From Hirsutella rhossiliensis (lineage: Eukaryota; Ascomycota; Sordariomycetes; Hypocreales; Ophiocordycipitaceae), in assembly GCF_020360975.1 (NCBI RefSeq), contig NW_025408671.1, forward strand, positions 3,162,001-3,226,000: DNA of 64,000 nt. Direction: 5' to 3'. The notes under the pieces are model-generated. The model made no database searches and was not told where the DNA came from. It worked only from the letters and a program-made list of their open reading frames with translations. How positions within the stretch are numbered: position 1 is the stretch's first letter; each line of letters begins with the position of its first letter. Made by a program: the position numbers and the translations under genes. Shown piece after piece: positions 19,986-30,759 of this stretch.

Positions 19986-20840
19986 ATGAAGAGCTTCGGG
20001 TCATCTCTCGCCTTGTGGGCGGCCATCTTCTTGCTCCTGGGCTTTGGCGAATCTCTGCTCCTCCCTCAGGACGCCCGGAACAATCTTGGAAAACGTGGAC
20101 TGGCAAGATTTGTCTTCCGTGGCGAAACCGGCAGAACCGACCGGGACGTGGAAAAGGCCGGCGGTATTTCCTCGAGAGGCTTTGAGAAACACGCGAGGGG
20201 CGAGCTTTCCAATGAGGAACTCGAAAAAGGCTGCAGCTTATTCTTGCATGCCCAGGGGGTTTCGCCGACCAATCCGAAATACAAGGAGAATACACAATAT
20301 GTTTCAACGTCGCCAAACCCGGCGGATGCAATCACCTTTGCCTACGACCGCGGTGACCCAACAAAGCCCGGATTCATGTACGTCATAGCCGTTGACGAAA
20401 AGATGATCGACGTGGGTGCAACTCTTGGCAACCTTGCCTTCAAATCGCAGACCGAGTACGCAGCTGTGGGGGCGATTCCACACAGCCAGATCGTGGGCCA
20501 TTTTAGAATAACGGCAAAGGATTTCGATCCAGGTCTTTCAAAGAAGCTGCAAGACGGCAAATACCTGCATCAGCTGGTCGACGGCAAAGGAGTCGACGGC
20601 TTTCAGAAAAACCCGCGCTTTGATCGGAAATTCCTGTCCAGGCAAAGCAGTGGCGCACAGCCTCAACTCGCCGGGATTCCCGCAGACAACTCAGCATGGA
20701 ATCAGAAGCCATGGAATCGGAAGCCGCTAAAGGATTACAAGGGCAAGTCGGTGGCCAACTTTCTGGGGAACTTTGTTTGGCAGAAGGTCTGCCGGCGAGA
20801 CCAAGTTTGTGACCAGAGATTCCGGTTGCCTCACGAGTGA
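19986..20840 (+). CDS. secreted heat-labile enterotoxin A-like ADP-ribosyltransferase, 284 aa
   Basis: Resembles the enterotoxin A family (Pfam Enterotoxin_a), mono-ADP-ribosyltransferases that use NAD; the family is expanded in insect-pathogenic Hypocreales. Single exon. Residues 1-22 are a signal peptide (hydrophobic WAAIFLLLGFG). A Lys-Arg pair at 36-37 suggests Kex2 processing. The NAD fold follows: Arg45 in an FRG motif, the Ser-Thr-Ser motif at 107-109, and the catalytic segment at 155-165, in which Glu157 is kept while the position two before it is Gln155, where cholera-type toxins have Glu. The C-terminal 90 residues are basic, with no domain I recognise. The start is set by the signal peptide. 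Intact as read. Target and host unknown. It lies about 400 bp from the Helitron end. A diverged or inactive paralogue cannot be excluded. Confidence 0.85.
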   Translation: MKSFGSSLALWAAIFLLLGFGESLLLPQDARNNLGKRGLARFVFRGETGRTDRDVEKAGGISSRGFEKHARGELSNEELEKGCSLFLHAQGVSPTNPKYKENTQYVSTSPNPADAITFAYDRGDPTKPGFMYVIAVDEKMIDVGATLGNLAFKSQTEYAAVGAIPHSQIVGHFRITAKDFDPGLSKKLQDGKYLHQLVDGKGVDGFQKNPRFDRKFLSRQSSGAQPQLAGIPADNSAWNQKPWNRKPLKDYKGKSVANFLGNFVWQKVCRRDQVCDQRFRLPHE

Positions 20841-21468
20841 GATCACTCGCCGGCTCCCGTTGAAGCCAGGTCAATAATGAGACACTATTCTCTGATGGGC
20901 TGTAGGATACTTCGAATAATTGAAGTATCCATTGTTATGTGTTTCGACTTTCCTTGTCCTACTTTTTTAAGGACTCAAAGAAAACTATGAATGATGTTGG
21001 GACATCTGACAGACTTACGGCACCTTGCTTGGTGGTCCAAACATGCATCTACCAGACTACCTTCGACGAGGGACATTAATAACGAGTGTAAATTGTAGAC
21101 GAGTATTCACTTCTTGACCCCCGGGCTTCAAACTTTCCACTTTGGCGATGACTTTGGCACGAAAGCACAAGAAGATGCTCTGCCAAGGCCTCAATCCAAA
21201 CATCAACAAAACCCAGTAAGCCTTCTTGAGCGCAATATCAAGAAGAAGGCTTTGGAGAATTCAAACCTCAGCCGTAAACGACAGACGTTGTGGCAAGGCC
21301 GATGGCAACCATGTGCAACACGCATTTTAATTTCCACGTCGGCTCGTCATAGAAGACATGAAGCCTCAAAGAGCGAACGAGACACACAAAGGCCGATTTC
21401 CAAAGTCGGACCCCGCGAGCCCCAGCGACATAGTCCAGGACGACCTTTTTCGTTATCCGAGTCTGAGC
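20841..21468. other. intergenic between convergent genes, nothing recognised
   Basis: Shared 3' flank of the enterotoxin-like gene and the 867-aa gene. Short frames only. Confidence 0.5.
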
Positions 21469-24142
21469 TCAACTGGTTCCAACAGGAGAGCGGTGAATAG
21501 TAGGGACCTGCAACATCATCGACTCGTCAGTCATGGACCTTAGATTACCAGCATCTTGCACCCCATTTGCGACTTACCAAGCGTCTCGTGTTGTAGCTGC
21601 CGCCGCCGCCGCCGCTGCTACTGCCGTCGAAACTGATTGGGTTGTCCATGTACGCGTGGAGCTTGTCCCGAACCCACGAATCCGGATTGCCAATGCTCGA
21701 CACAATGCCCGTCGTGGAGCCTCCGCCTAGAAGCACCGTGAAGATGCCACGCAGCGCAAAGTCAATGTAGGCCGGGTTGGTCAGGTCAAAGGGCTCGCCG
21801 CGGACGAAGATGTCCTGGCCCGTCTTCCCCATGGCCGGGAACGAGTTGCCAAAGCTCAGATTAAGAATCTTAGGATTGATGTTGTGGTAGTCCGAGCCGA
21901 TCCCTGCATCGCCCAGAATGTAGCTGCCGCCCGTGCCCCAGTGCTGGGGCTCGAATTCGTCGTCGACGCTGTCTCCGACGAGCGGCGTGCGGCTCGACGG
22001 AATCTGCCACGGCATCACGGGCGCCTTGAGATTAAGGCTGACGGCGCGGCAAAAGTTGAAGTACTGCGTCCATTCGTGCGGGCCGTAGCAGTAGCCGTTG
22101 CCGTAGGCGCGGTAGGTGAAGTCATCGGCCTCGTAGCGGTCCACCGCAATGAAGTCGGGCAGCCAGTCGCCCTCGTAGACACCGAGCGACAGGACGTAGT
22201 CGGTCGTCTGCTTGGCCACATCGATGGGAAGATTCGAGCTCGTCTCCGTCGAGTAGATCCATCCGGAGCTGCCAACACCCCAAAGGTTGACCTGCCATCC
22301 AAACGTCACGCTCGGCGCAACCTCGCGGACCAGCCAGTTGACGGCGAGCACGTAGCCGCGGAGGGTGTCGGGGATGCTGTCAGGTACTTCGGCACTGATG
22401 TCGCGGTACTCGAGCGCCGACTTCAGCGGCTCGCGTACTGGCATGGGGAACTCGGGCGGCAAGTTGCTCTGCTGGCACGCGCTGATCAGGTCGGGGTTGA
22501 TCACGAAGCCCGCGGGAACAGGATGGTCGTCGTCGACGGTGGCCGTAGCCAGGTTCAGCGCCAGGATGAAGTTGCCGAAGCTGTGCATGAGCCCCTTTTC
22601 GTCCTGCAGGTGAGACTCCGGGTTGCCGCCCGAGAGATTGCACGTGTACGAGATCATGATGGGCAGCACCAGACTGCCGTAGCCGAGCTTGGCCTCGATC
22701 TGGCGCGCCCTGTCGAGGGTCTGCTGTGTCGAGGTATCATTGCTCAGGTACGAGCCCGGGTCGCCGCCCCCGTCGACGCCTGCGTACTTGAAGATGGACG
22801 TCGCCCGCGCCGCTACAAAATCGTCCGTGTTGCCCGACGTCAGGTCCGTGAGGCCGCCGAAGCTCAGGAAGCTGGGGAAACCGCGAACATTGAGATTCGG
22901 CCCCTCCTCGACCGCGATCTCCAGTGTCGTGCTGCCGTCCTTGGCGACGTCTAGCGACGAGGCCGTGTCAACAAAGTAGACGACGCCAGCCGCCAAGAGG
23001 CCCGACACCTGGACCGTGTACATGCCAGGGCCAACCAGTACATCGAACGGCGTGATGCCAGCCTCAGCCACAACCGTCTGGGTGTAGTTGAGGCTATTGG
23101 AACTGAGCCGAACCGAAATGCTGACGTCGACTTTGGCGTCAGTGTCCACCTTGATGGGCAATTTGACAAAAGATTTCGTGTCGATGTCCTTCTTCTTGAC
23201 ATTGTCGTCTGAGAAGGAAACCTCGAATAGCTTGGCCGACAGATCCTGATTCTGGGATTCGAACGAATATTCAACGTTGTTCAAGGTGGTGCTCGCAACG
23301 CTTATCACCGCCGTGCCCGACGAGGGCAGCCAGCGCAGGGCTGTCGTGTAGTCGCCGGGGCTCGTGAATTCGGCCAGCGTCGAGCCGCTTGACTTTTCGA
23401 CCACCTTGACTTGGAATTGCTCGCCCTCGAGCCCGGAAATTTTTCCAATCGTCAAGTTGATGGCGCTGTAGTGTTTCACGTCCCCGTAGGTTACCTTGAC
23501 GGACGTCTCGCCGCCGGTTTCGACCGTCACGCTGTCGGGGTCTACCTCGGCGGTGGCGGCGGTAGTCTCATCTGATGTTGTGAGGTCTTTGACCGTCACG
23601 TTGTACGTGCCCTCTGGCACATTGCCAGACGTCGTCGTTCCGAGGGGCATTTTGAAAGACAAGATTCGCTGTCCCTGGGTAAAGGTCACACTCTGCTCGT
23701 TGTCCTTGAGCGCCGAGTCCGGGGTGTCCGCAACCTCGATCTTGACAGTGCCAGATACATCGGGGACTTCATCGGCGGTGAGCACAAAGGACTCTGTGTA
23801 GCGGTCGGTGTCTTGGGTGAGATCGCCGTTGATGCCAAAGGTGATTGTATCCGAGGCGTTGAATTTGTAGGTTTTGCCAGTGTGGAGCTTGGCTGTGACG
23901 ACAAAAGTCGAGGAGTTGATCTGCTCGTTGATGGTCTCCGGGTTGAGCTCTACCCAGGGGTTGGTCGATCCGTAAATGTATTTTCCTTCGACAGAGGCGG
24001 GCGATTTGAAGATGATGCCGAGAAAGTCCTTGACAGTGACTGAGCCACCATCCTTGTATCGGATGTTGGTGAGCACCATGCTCCCGTAGTATTCGGTGGC
24101 TCCTGGCGTCACCGTGGCGTCGTACAGGATGTCCTTCGCCAT
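21469..24142 (-). CDS. large multidomain protein: beta-sandwich modules plus C-terminal barrel-like domain (867 aa)
   Basis: Exon 1 is 24142-21578 (855 codons) and a 12-codon last exon is 21507-21469, joined by a 70-bp intron (donor GTAAGT, acceptor TTGCAG); without splicing the frame runs 10 codons into the intron, to 21545. No signal peptide (MAKDILYDATVT). Residues 1-430 are Thr/Ser/Val-rich beta-type sequence that divides into an N-terminal carbohydrate-binding-module-like unit and several Ig-like units. From about 430 (LNVRGFPSFLSFGGLTDL) the sequence changes to an alpha/beta domain with acidic and aromatic motifs (FIAVDRYEADDF, GPHEWTQYF, APVMPWQIP) as in TIM-barrel glycosidases. A carbohydrate-active role is an inference only. 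The long exon and modular build look bacterial and raise possible transfer. Two Gly/Ser runs precede the C-terminus. Confidence 0.8.
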
Positions 24143-26142
24143 GGCGTTGTACTTGCAAGACCTTTGTTTGAGAAGATGATACGAGATATCGATTGGTGGT
24201 TTGACAAAATCAAAGTTAATGCACTCGCCACTCTTGATGCAGTGTTTGCTGGGAGAGTGAACGGTGCGTCCTAGAGCATGAAAAGTTTAAGCCAGGGGGT
24301 TGCCTCTGCCTGACTCGGACTGCAGGAGGCCGAGTCTGAACCGTCAAAGGCTATTGACGTTGGGACGTCGAAGCAATGGAACTCAGAAGTTGGGGTGCGG
24401 TTTACCACAAACGAAGATTGGTTTCCACAGTCAGGACTACGGTTGCCCAGATCGACTCGCGAACTCTTTCATCCAGGCTATATATAGCTGTTTTCGTCGA
24501 GTACGTACGGGCGATTTTCGGATATTGCTGCTTGAAGATCAACGTGGATAGCGTCATCGTCATGAGAGAACGGAGGATGATGAAGCGGTGCTACATTGCA
24601 CTGCGGTCTATATTGAGCACATGCTTGCCTCAATGGGTGATGGAAGACTAGACGCCATTGGGCAAGACCACGGCAGACGCCATCTTTATGCAGACGCCGC
24701 CGTTATGCAGACGCCGCCGTTATGCAGACGCCGCCGTTATGCAGACGTCAAGCAGTCAATAAATGCATCACTGTGTTGTCTCATGAGTCTCGCGAGCAGT
24801 CATATATCAGCCAGCAAACATTGAGGAAAACTGCTGGGTCAACGACTCAATCCGGGGACGGCTGGCGAAGGAGGCCAAGGGCGTTGCAGCGGGGGACGAA
24901 AACACGGCGCTGTCCAGCGGACTCGCTTCCATGTCATTGTGAGAGGTTGGCGTTTTGAGGCACAGAGGTTGAAAACTCCGCGTCAAGTTCGCATAGGGAA
25001 GTCGGAGCCAGGTCAGCGTACCGTACTATTTGATACGAGGATGCTTGTCGGTTCATCGAGGAGCGCAAATTTGGAGTTGACGGATGATATCAGTTGCTGC
25101 TCCGGGGGGCTTTCCCGATGGCTTTCTCACCCAATGATGTCTGGGGAAGTTGAAGGTTGTGCAAGTTTCCTCCCCCGCAACGGTACGGAAGAGGCGCTGT
25201 TCCACGAGTCAAGTACCCGAGACTCTTCCTGGACTCGCTGTTCGACCGGACAATCACCCGACATCTGCAGCCTGGAAGCTCAGCTACCAATAGCGGAGCA
25301 GGGTGTAAGCCCGCTGCCGACTGAGAGGAAGCGAAGCAAGGCCTCGACGAGCCCGGACACGGCAGTTGCAGCTACAGCTCGCATGTAACACCAAGCATGC
25401 CGGGGGGAGACAAGTCTCTGCGCAGCGAGCCGGATGTTTCGTGGCTTCGCGCCACTGACACAAGATGCATGGCCTCGGCCTCCCTGGATCAGGAAGGGAG
25501 CCTGCCGGACAGGGAGGGCGTCGGAGCGTTTCTCTTCTCCTTCAAGGGCTGCTGCAGAAGACGTGTGACGAGCCGATACGAAGCAAATTTCCGTCGTCGC
25601 ACAAACATGTGCAGATGGTAGCCGTCTCCGCGACTGCTCGCCGTGTCGTCTCTCCCGAGTTTCTGCCCCTGCCCACCGCCCAAGCCGTGAAGTCGAAGCA
25701 GGACTGCAGGAGTGGCGCATGCCCCCGGACTATGGCGCCCGGTTTGATGTTGACACACGATCGCGTCAGACGGGCCTAGGGAGGCGGCTTGAGTCTGTCG
25801 ATACCCGGCGTTGAACAGGCAGCTGGGCACTTGGGCCCCGCGCTGTGTGGCTGCAGTTGATTCTGACAATCTGCAGCGCTGCATTTGAGTCATCATTTTG
25901 GGCAAGTCGCGTCAGCAGCAGTCGACGTCTCACTTCGGCATAGCCTCGGCAGCTCACCCAACTTGGGCAAGTGAGAACTGCGCCTTATCGATAAGCACCA
26001 CTCGGCCAAAAAAAAATCCAGATCGTGACTTGGCCAACCACCACGACCAGACTCGCTTCCTTTCGCCTAGGCCTCGATCGGCATCAATCGTTACAAGCCG
26101 ATCGGTCAGCAACGTCGCCGGGAGGCGCCCGTTTCCTCCATA
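24143..26142. other. intergenic, contains one minisatellite
   Basis: Divergent region between the 867-aa gene and NOP14. A TATATATAG sequence lies near 24480. Apart from the 17-bp repeat below, only short frames without domains are seen. Confidence 0.5.
24686..24747 (+). repeat. 17-bp tandem repeat
   Basis: Three full units and one partial unit of TTATGCAGACGCCGCCG, identical between copies. Confidence 0.95.
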
Positions 26143-28931
26143 ATGGCTGGATCGCAGCTCAAGCGCCTCAAGGCCTCTCTGCGCGAGCAGGGAATAACTG
26201 GGCCGCAGCAATCCAAGAAGCAGAGGCGCAAGGCGGCGCAAGACGGCCAGGCTCGCGGCGAGAAGAAGCTGCCGAGAGGACTTGTCTTGGATGGCATCCG
26301 TCAGCAATTCAACCCATTTGACCTCAAGCACGCCGCCAGAGGGCCCAAGTTTGAGGTCACGACCAACCGCCCGGTCACTGGCGATGCTGCGAGGGGCATC
26401 AGGGGCCGCCCTGGCCAAGCCAAGGCTGCCGGCGAGGAAAAGGTTTGTTCGCAGCGGCACGAGACTCGCGGGTTCTTCTAACTCTTTTGTGACAGCGCCG
26501 AGAAACCCTACTGGTCGACATGCAGCATCGCCACAAGGTGGGGGGGATTACCGATCGACGATTCGGAGAAAACGACCCAACCATGGCGCCAGAAGACAAG
26601 ATGCTGGAACGATTTGCTCGAGAGAAACAGAGGAGCCACAAGAAGAGCTCTCTGTTCGATCTCGAGGACGACGAGCCTTTGGCGGGCGGCCTTACGCACG
26701 GGGGCAAATCCTTGACCTTTGAAGATGAGGAGCTAGTAGACGACTTCAACGAGGACGATCTGGACGCCGACTACGACAGCGATGGCTCAGTCAGAGAGCA
26801 GCAGCGTCTCAAGCGCTTGCGCTCCATGGCCGCCGAAGCAGACGAAGACCAAGAACAAGAAGAGCCGGAGCGCAAAAAGACGAAAAAGGAAGTCATGGAG
26901 GAGGTTATCGCAAAGTCCAAGATGCACAAGTACGAGCGACAGGCCGCCAAGGAAGATGATGACGACGTGCGCGCCGAGCTCGACAAGCAGCTGCCCAACA
27001 TCCAGCTCTTGCTGTCCTCGAGCGCCAAAAACACGAAACGGCAAGGCAACGAGGAGACGCTGGCCACCTCCATTGCCGGTGCGGACAGAGACGCATTCGA
27101 AAAGGACTATGACCTGCAGGTGAAGCGGCTGGCCCAAGACAAGCGAGCACAGCCTGCCGATCGCACCAAGACCGAGGAAGAAAAGGCCGAGGTTGAATCG
27201 AAGAGACTGAAAGAGCTGGAAGACAAGCGGCAGAGGCGCATGATGGGTGAAGACGTGTCCGACAGCGACGAGGACGAAGACGACGGCCGAAGAGGTGCCA
27301 GCGAGGCGAATGACGCGGAAGCATTGGAGGAGGATGACGATGACGAGTTTGGTCTCGGCAGCGGCCTCCGAGCCCGCCCTACAGCTACCGAGCTGGGGTT
27401 TGATGACGAGGACGACTTCATCATCGACGACGACTTGGTCGCCAGCGGTTCTGACCTCGAGCCAGTGGATAGCGACGACGAGTCTGGCGGCGATGATGCT
27501 GCTGAATCTGAGGATGAAGAAGAGGACGAGTTTACCAAGGGGCTATTGAACGAGGAAGAAGCCAGGAACCCAGCATTCAAAGCCGGTGCTTCGGACAAGT
27601 CTGCGGCACTGCAATCAGATGACCTCGGACTCCCTTTTACGTTTCCCTGCCCGCAGACATGCCAAGAGTTCATGTCCATTACGGAGCCGTATCCCAGCAG
27701 CAATCTCCCGACAATTGTCCAACGGATAAGGGCCCTGTACCATCCCAAGCTCGACAGCAAAAACAAGGAAAAGCTGGCCAATTTCGCCTTGGCCTTGGTC
27801 GACTTTGTGTCGTCTCCTTGGGACAGCAAGTCGCCTCCGTTTCCGGTCTTGGAAAGCATTGTGCGGCACATACACTCCCTCGCCAAGATGTTTCCCGTCG
27901 AAATCTCCAAGCGATTTAGGCATCATATTGGCGAGATGGGCCGGACACGTCCGTTGGCTCTCCAGCCGTCCGACCTGACTCTTCTAACCGCAGTCGGGAC
28001 CATCTTCCCAACCTCTGATCACTTTCACCAAGTCGTCACTCCCGCCATGCTCGCGATGGGGCGATATCTCGGCCAGCGCATACCGCAGCAACCATCCGAC
28101 TACGTCATTGGGACCTACCTCTCGATTTTGTCACTGCAATATCAGCAAATGTCGAAGCGTTTTGTGCCCGAGGTAATCAACTTCTGCCTCAATACTCTCT
28201 GCGCGCTTTCGCCCATGGCCCCACTCAGCCAGCTGGGTAACTTTCCTCAACATGAGCCTCCTCCCGGCACTCGCGTCGAGCACGCCAAAGCCATTGCGCC
28301 GAGAAGATTGCATCTCGCCGACGGCGTCGCTGCCGAGCACAAGGAGAGACAGGCTGCTGCCATCAAGGTCGCCGTCCTCAACACGTGCGTGCAGGTGCTC
28401 GAGGCGGCCGCGGATCTGTGGGCTGGAAAGAGTGCCTTTTTGGAGACGTTTGAGCAGGTGGTCAAGGTTTTGAAGCACGTGCGCGGAGACGCGTGCCGAA
28501 AACACCTGCCGGCGCAGCTCTGCGACAAGACGGAGAAGGTCGAGACGAAGCTGGTGCGCATGCTTGGCCTCGCGCAGCTGTCACGGCGGCCGTTGGAGCT
28601 GCACCACCATCGACCGCTGGCCATCAAGACGTACATACCCAAGTTTGAGGAGACGTTCGATCCCGACAAGCATTACGATCCGGACCGCGAGCGCGCCGAG
28701 CTGGCTAAGCTCAAGGCGGAGCACAAGAAGGAGCGCAAGGGGGCAATGAGGGAGCTGAGGAAGGACGCCAACTTCATGGCGAGGGAGAAGCTGCGGATCA
28801 AGAAGGTCAAGGACGAGGCGTACGAGAAGAAGTACAAGAGGCTCATCGCGGAGATTCAGAGCGAGGAGGGGCGGGAGGCGAATGCGTACGAGAGGGAGAG
28901 GGACGCGCGGAAGCGGGCGAGGAACAAGTGA
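26143..28931 (+). CDS. NOP14: nucleolar protein Nop14 (U3 snoRNP / 40S biogenesis)
   Basis: Nop14 is a component of the 90S/SSU processome needed for 18S rRNA maturation, acting with Noc4 and Emg1 in the nucleolus. Exons 26143-26442 and 26496-28931; the 53-bp intron has branch TCTAAC and acceptor GACAG, giving 911 aa, usual for the family. N-terminus: LKASLREQGI and the IRQQFNPFDLKHA block. The join restores RRETLLVDMQHRHKVGGI, then DRRFGENDPTMAPEDKMLER, the family signature. Residues about 150-370 are very acidic with basic coiled stretches; the helical core starts near FTFPCPQTCQEF; the C-terminus is Lys/Arg-rich with KTYIPKFEETFDPDKHYDPD. Start is the first ATG after a stop-rich leader. 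Intact. Confidence 0.97.
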
Positions 28932-29574
28932 GCACGAGCGCAGCAGTTTTGAATCCATCTGTTTGACAGAGACTTGCTTGCTCTCTTGCAACTTGTTTTC
29001 ATATCATATAGTGACTGGACATACTGCAGTTCTTGAGGGCCTCGGTTTGCGATGTCATGTCTGGCATGGTACCCAGAAAGCGATCAGTATTAGACCAGAG
29101 GCTACCTATTTGTCACTTTTGTTACTTCCTTCAAGTCCTCTAAATGCCTGGTTCCGAGCTGGGGAGGCCATGGTTTATCTAGTATGTAAACCTCGAGCTG
29201 CGTTGCCACAGCTGCTGCCGGCCCGAAATAAGTGGGTCCGACGGTCGCGACGACGCGACTCCACTTCATGTTGTCCGTCGAAGCCCTCGAATCTTTTCCC
29301 TCGAAATTCAAACATCCCAACTGCCAGACGCAGCCGCCCTCATCACACGCGCCAGTAATGCCATTGCTGAGGTCTAGTGCCACTTTTCGCCGGCGCAGCG
29401 TTTTCCACGAGGACATGACATTGACAGACGCAGTGCCAAGGTTGAAGAGAAAAAGACACCCGTCAAGCCCTTGACGACACTCACTCCCGCAACGCTCAAG
29501 TTCAAACGACTACGACAAGCATCTTGAAACCAGAAGCCCTCTTCTAGCGTCCGTCAGTGCCACCAAGTGTCGTC
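28932..29574. other. intergenic, NOP14 3' flank and GPATCH11 leader
   Basis: Nothing beyond short frames. Both neighbours point right. Confidence 0.5.
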
Positions 29575-30534
29575 ATGGCTTCTCGCCGGGGCGGGAAAGC
29601 CAACGTGAAGCCCCGCAACGACGTCGACGATGAGGAAGACGACTACATGAACATGACCTTTGAAGACCAGGCGCCCGAGAAGGAGAGCTCCGTCAGACGC
29701 TCGGAGCGGCTCAAGCGCGAGTCTCAGGCCCGTGGCTACGTCAAGTCCAAGGCGACGCTGGCCAAGGAGGAGGCCGCGGCGCGCGAAAAGGCGCTGTCCA
29801 AGTCGCTGCTCGACGACCCGCGCTCCAAGAAGAGCAAGGGCCTCGCCATGATGGCCAAGATGGGCTTCACCGGCGGTGGTCTGGGAAAGGGGACCGACGA
29901 GGGCGGCGGCGGCTCCGGCAGGACCGAGCCCATCAAGGTCACCGTCAAGGAGAACCGTGGCGGTATAGGCCTCGACAGCGAAAAGAAGCGCCACCTGCAG
30001 GACGAGGCGGCGGCGCGGGCCACCAAGGCTCCCAAGATGGATCCGCTCGAGTATCGCGAGCGGGCCAGCAAAGAGAACGAAGAGGCCAGGCTGGAGAGCC
30101 AGCTGCTAGGAGCGCAGCGCGTTGTCGAGGGCCTCGAAGAAGCTCCGGCATCCAAATCCGGCCGCATCCTCAAGTCCATTCCCATTGTTTACCGCGGCCT
30201 CGTCCGCGCCCGTGAGGAGAAACAGCACAACATCCGCCTTCGACACGAGCTGGAGCAGTCCCTGGGCCGGCTGCCCGTGATCGAGGACGGCGAGTTCGAT
30301 GACGACGACAAGACGGCTTTGGGCCTGAAGCACATCAGCTACGTCACCGCCGAGGACCTGGACGACGAGGATGAGGAGCTCGACGCCTTCAACGCGCTGG
30401 GCGCCGCCGACCGCCTGCGCAAGGTTGTCGAGTACCTGCGCCAAGAACATCACTATTGCTTCTGGTGCAAGATGGCCTACCCCGATGAGCGTATGGGGGA
30501 CTGCCCTGGCCTGGCTGAGGAGGACCACGACTAA
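29575..30534 (+). CDS. G-patch domain protein, GPATCH11-like (319 aa)
   Basis: Single exon. A G-patch occupies about residues 82-125 (GLAMMAKMGFTGGGLGKGTDEGG ... NRGGIGL, written here in parts), preceded by an acidic and basic N-terminus; the C-terminus has the DUF4187 block with a zinc-like Cys pair (HHYCFWCKMAYPDERMGDCPG). This domain pair is typical of GPATCH11/CENP-Y proteins. G-patch proteins usually activate DEAH-box helicases, so a role in RNA processing is likely; the partner is not known from the sequence. The start ATG (MASRRGGKANVK) is the first ATG in frame. The 3' end is 226 bp from the convergent coiled-coil gene. Confidence 0.9.
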   Translation: MASRRGGKANVKPRNDVDDEEDDYMNMTFEDQAPEKESSVRRSERLKRESQARGYVKSKATLAKEEAAAREKALSKSLLDDPRSKKSKGLAMMAKMGFTGGGLGKGTDEGGGGSGRTEPIKVTVKENRGGIGLDSEKKRHLQDEAAARATKAPKMDPLEYRERASKENEEARLESQLLGAQRVVEGLEEAPASKSGRILKSIPIVYRGLVRAREEKQHNIRLRHELEQSLGRLPVIEDGEFDDDDKTALGLKHISYVTAEDLDDEDEELDAFNALGAADRLRKVVEYLRQEHHYCFWCKMAYPDERMGDCPGLAEEDHD

Positions 30535-30759
30535 ACGAAGATACGGGAGCTTGACGTGCATTGTCAATGAGCGACTTTTGTTGTTCGCTTCTACTGGATG
30601 TTTTTACTGAGCACTACTTGAAATTTGCGCGAGAATCCTCCCTGGCCGCCTCGCAAACCGGTCGTTTCCATACCAACTCCCTCCCCTGTTTTTCGGTCGA
30701 TCCGTGAGATGAAATGCAGAAAAAAGGAACTCCAGGTTCGCATCAATGGCCTGCCCAGT

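Noticed and set aside
21884..22954. 356-codon plus-strand frame
   Set aside because: Antisense shadow of the 867-aa gene; Arg/Val/Ala-rich composition and no domain.
27107..27910. 267-codon minus-strand Ser-rich frame
   Set aside because: Antisense of the acidic region of NOP14 (Asp/Glu codons read as Ser/Val).
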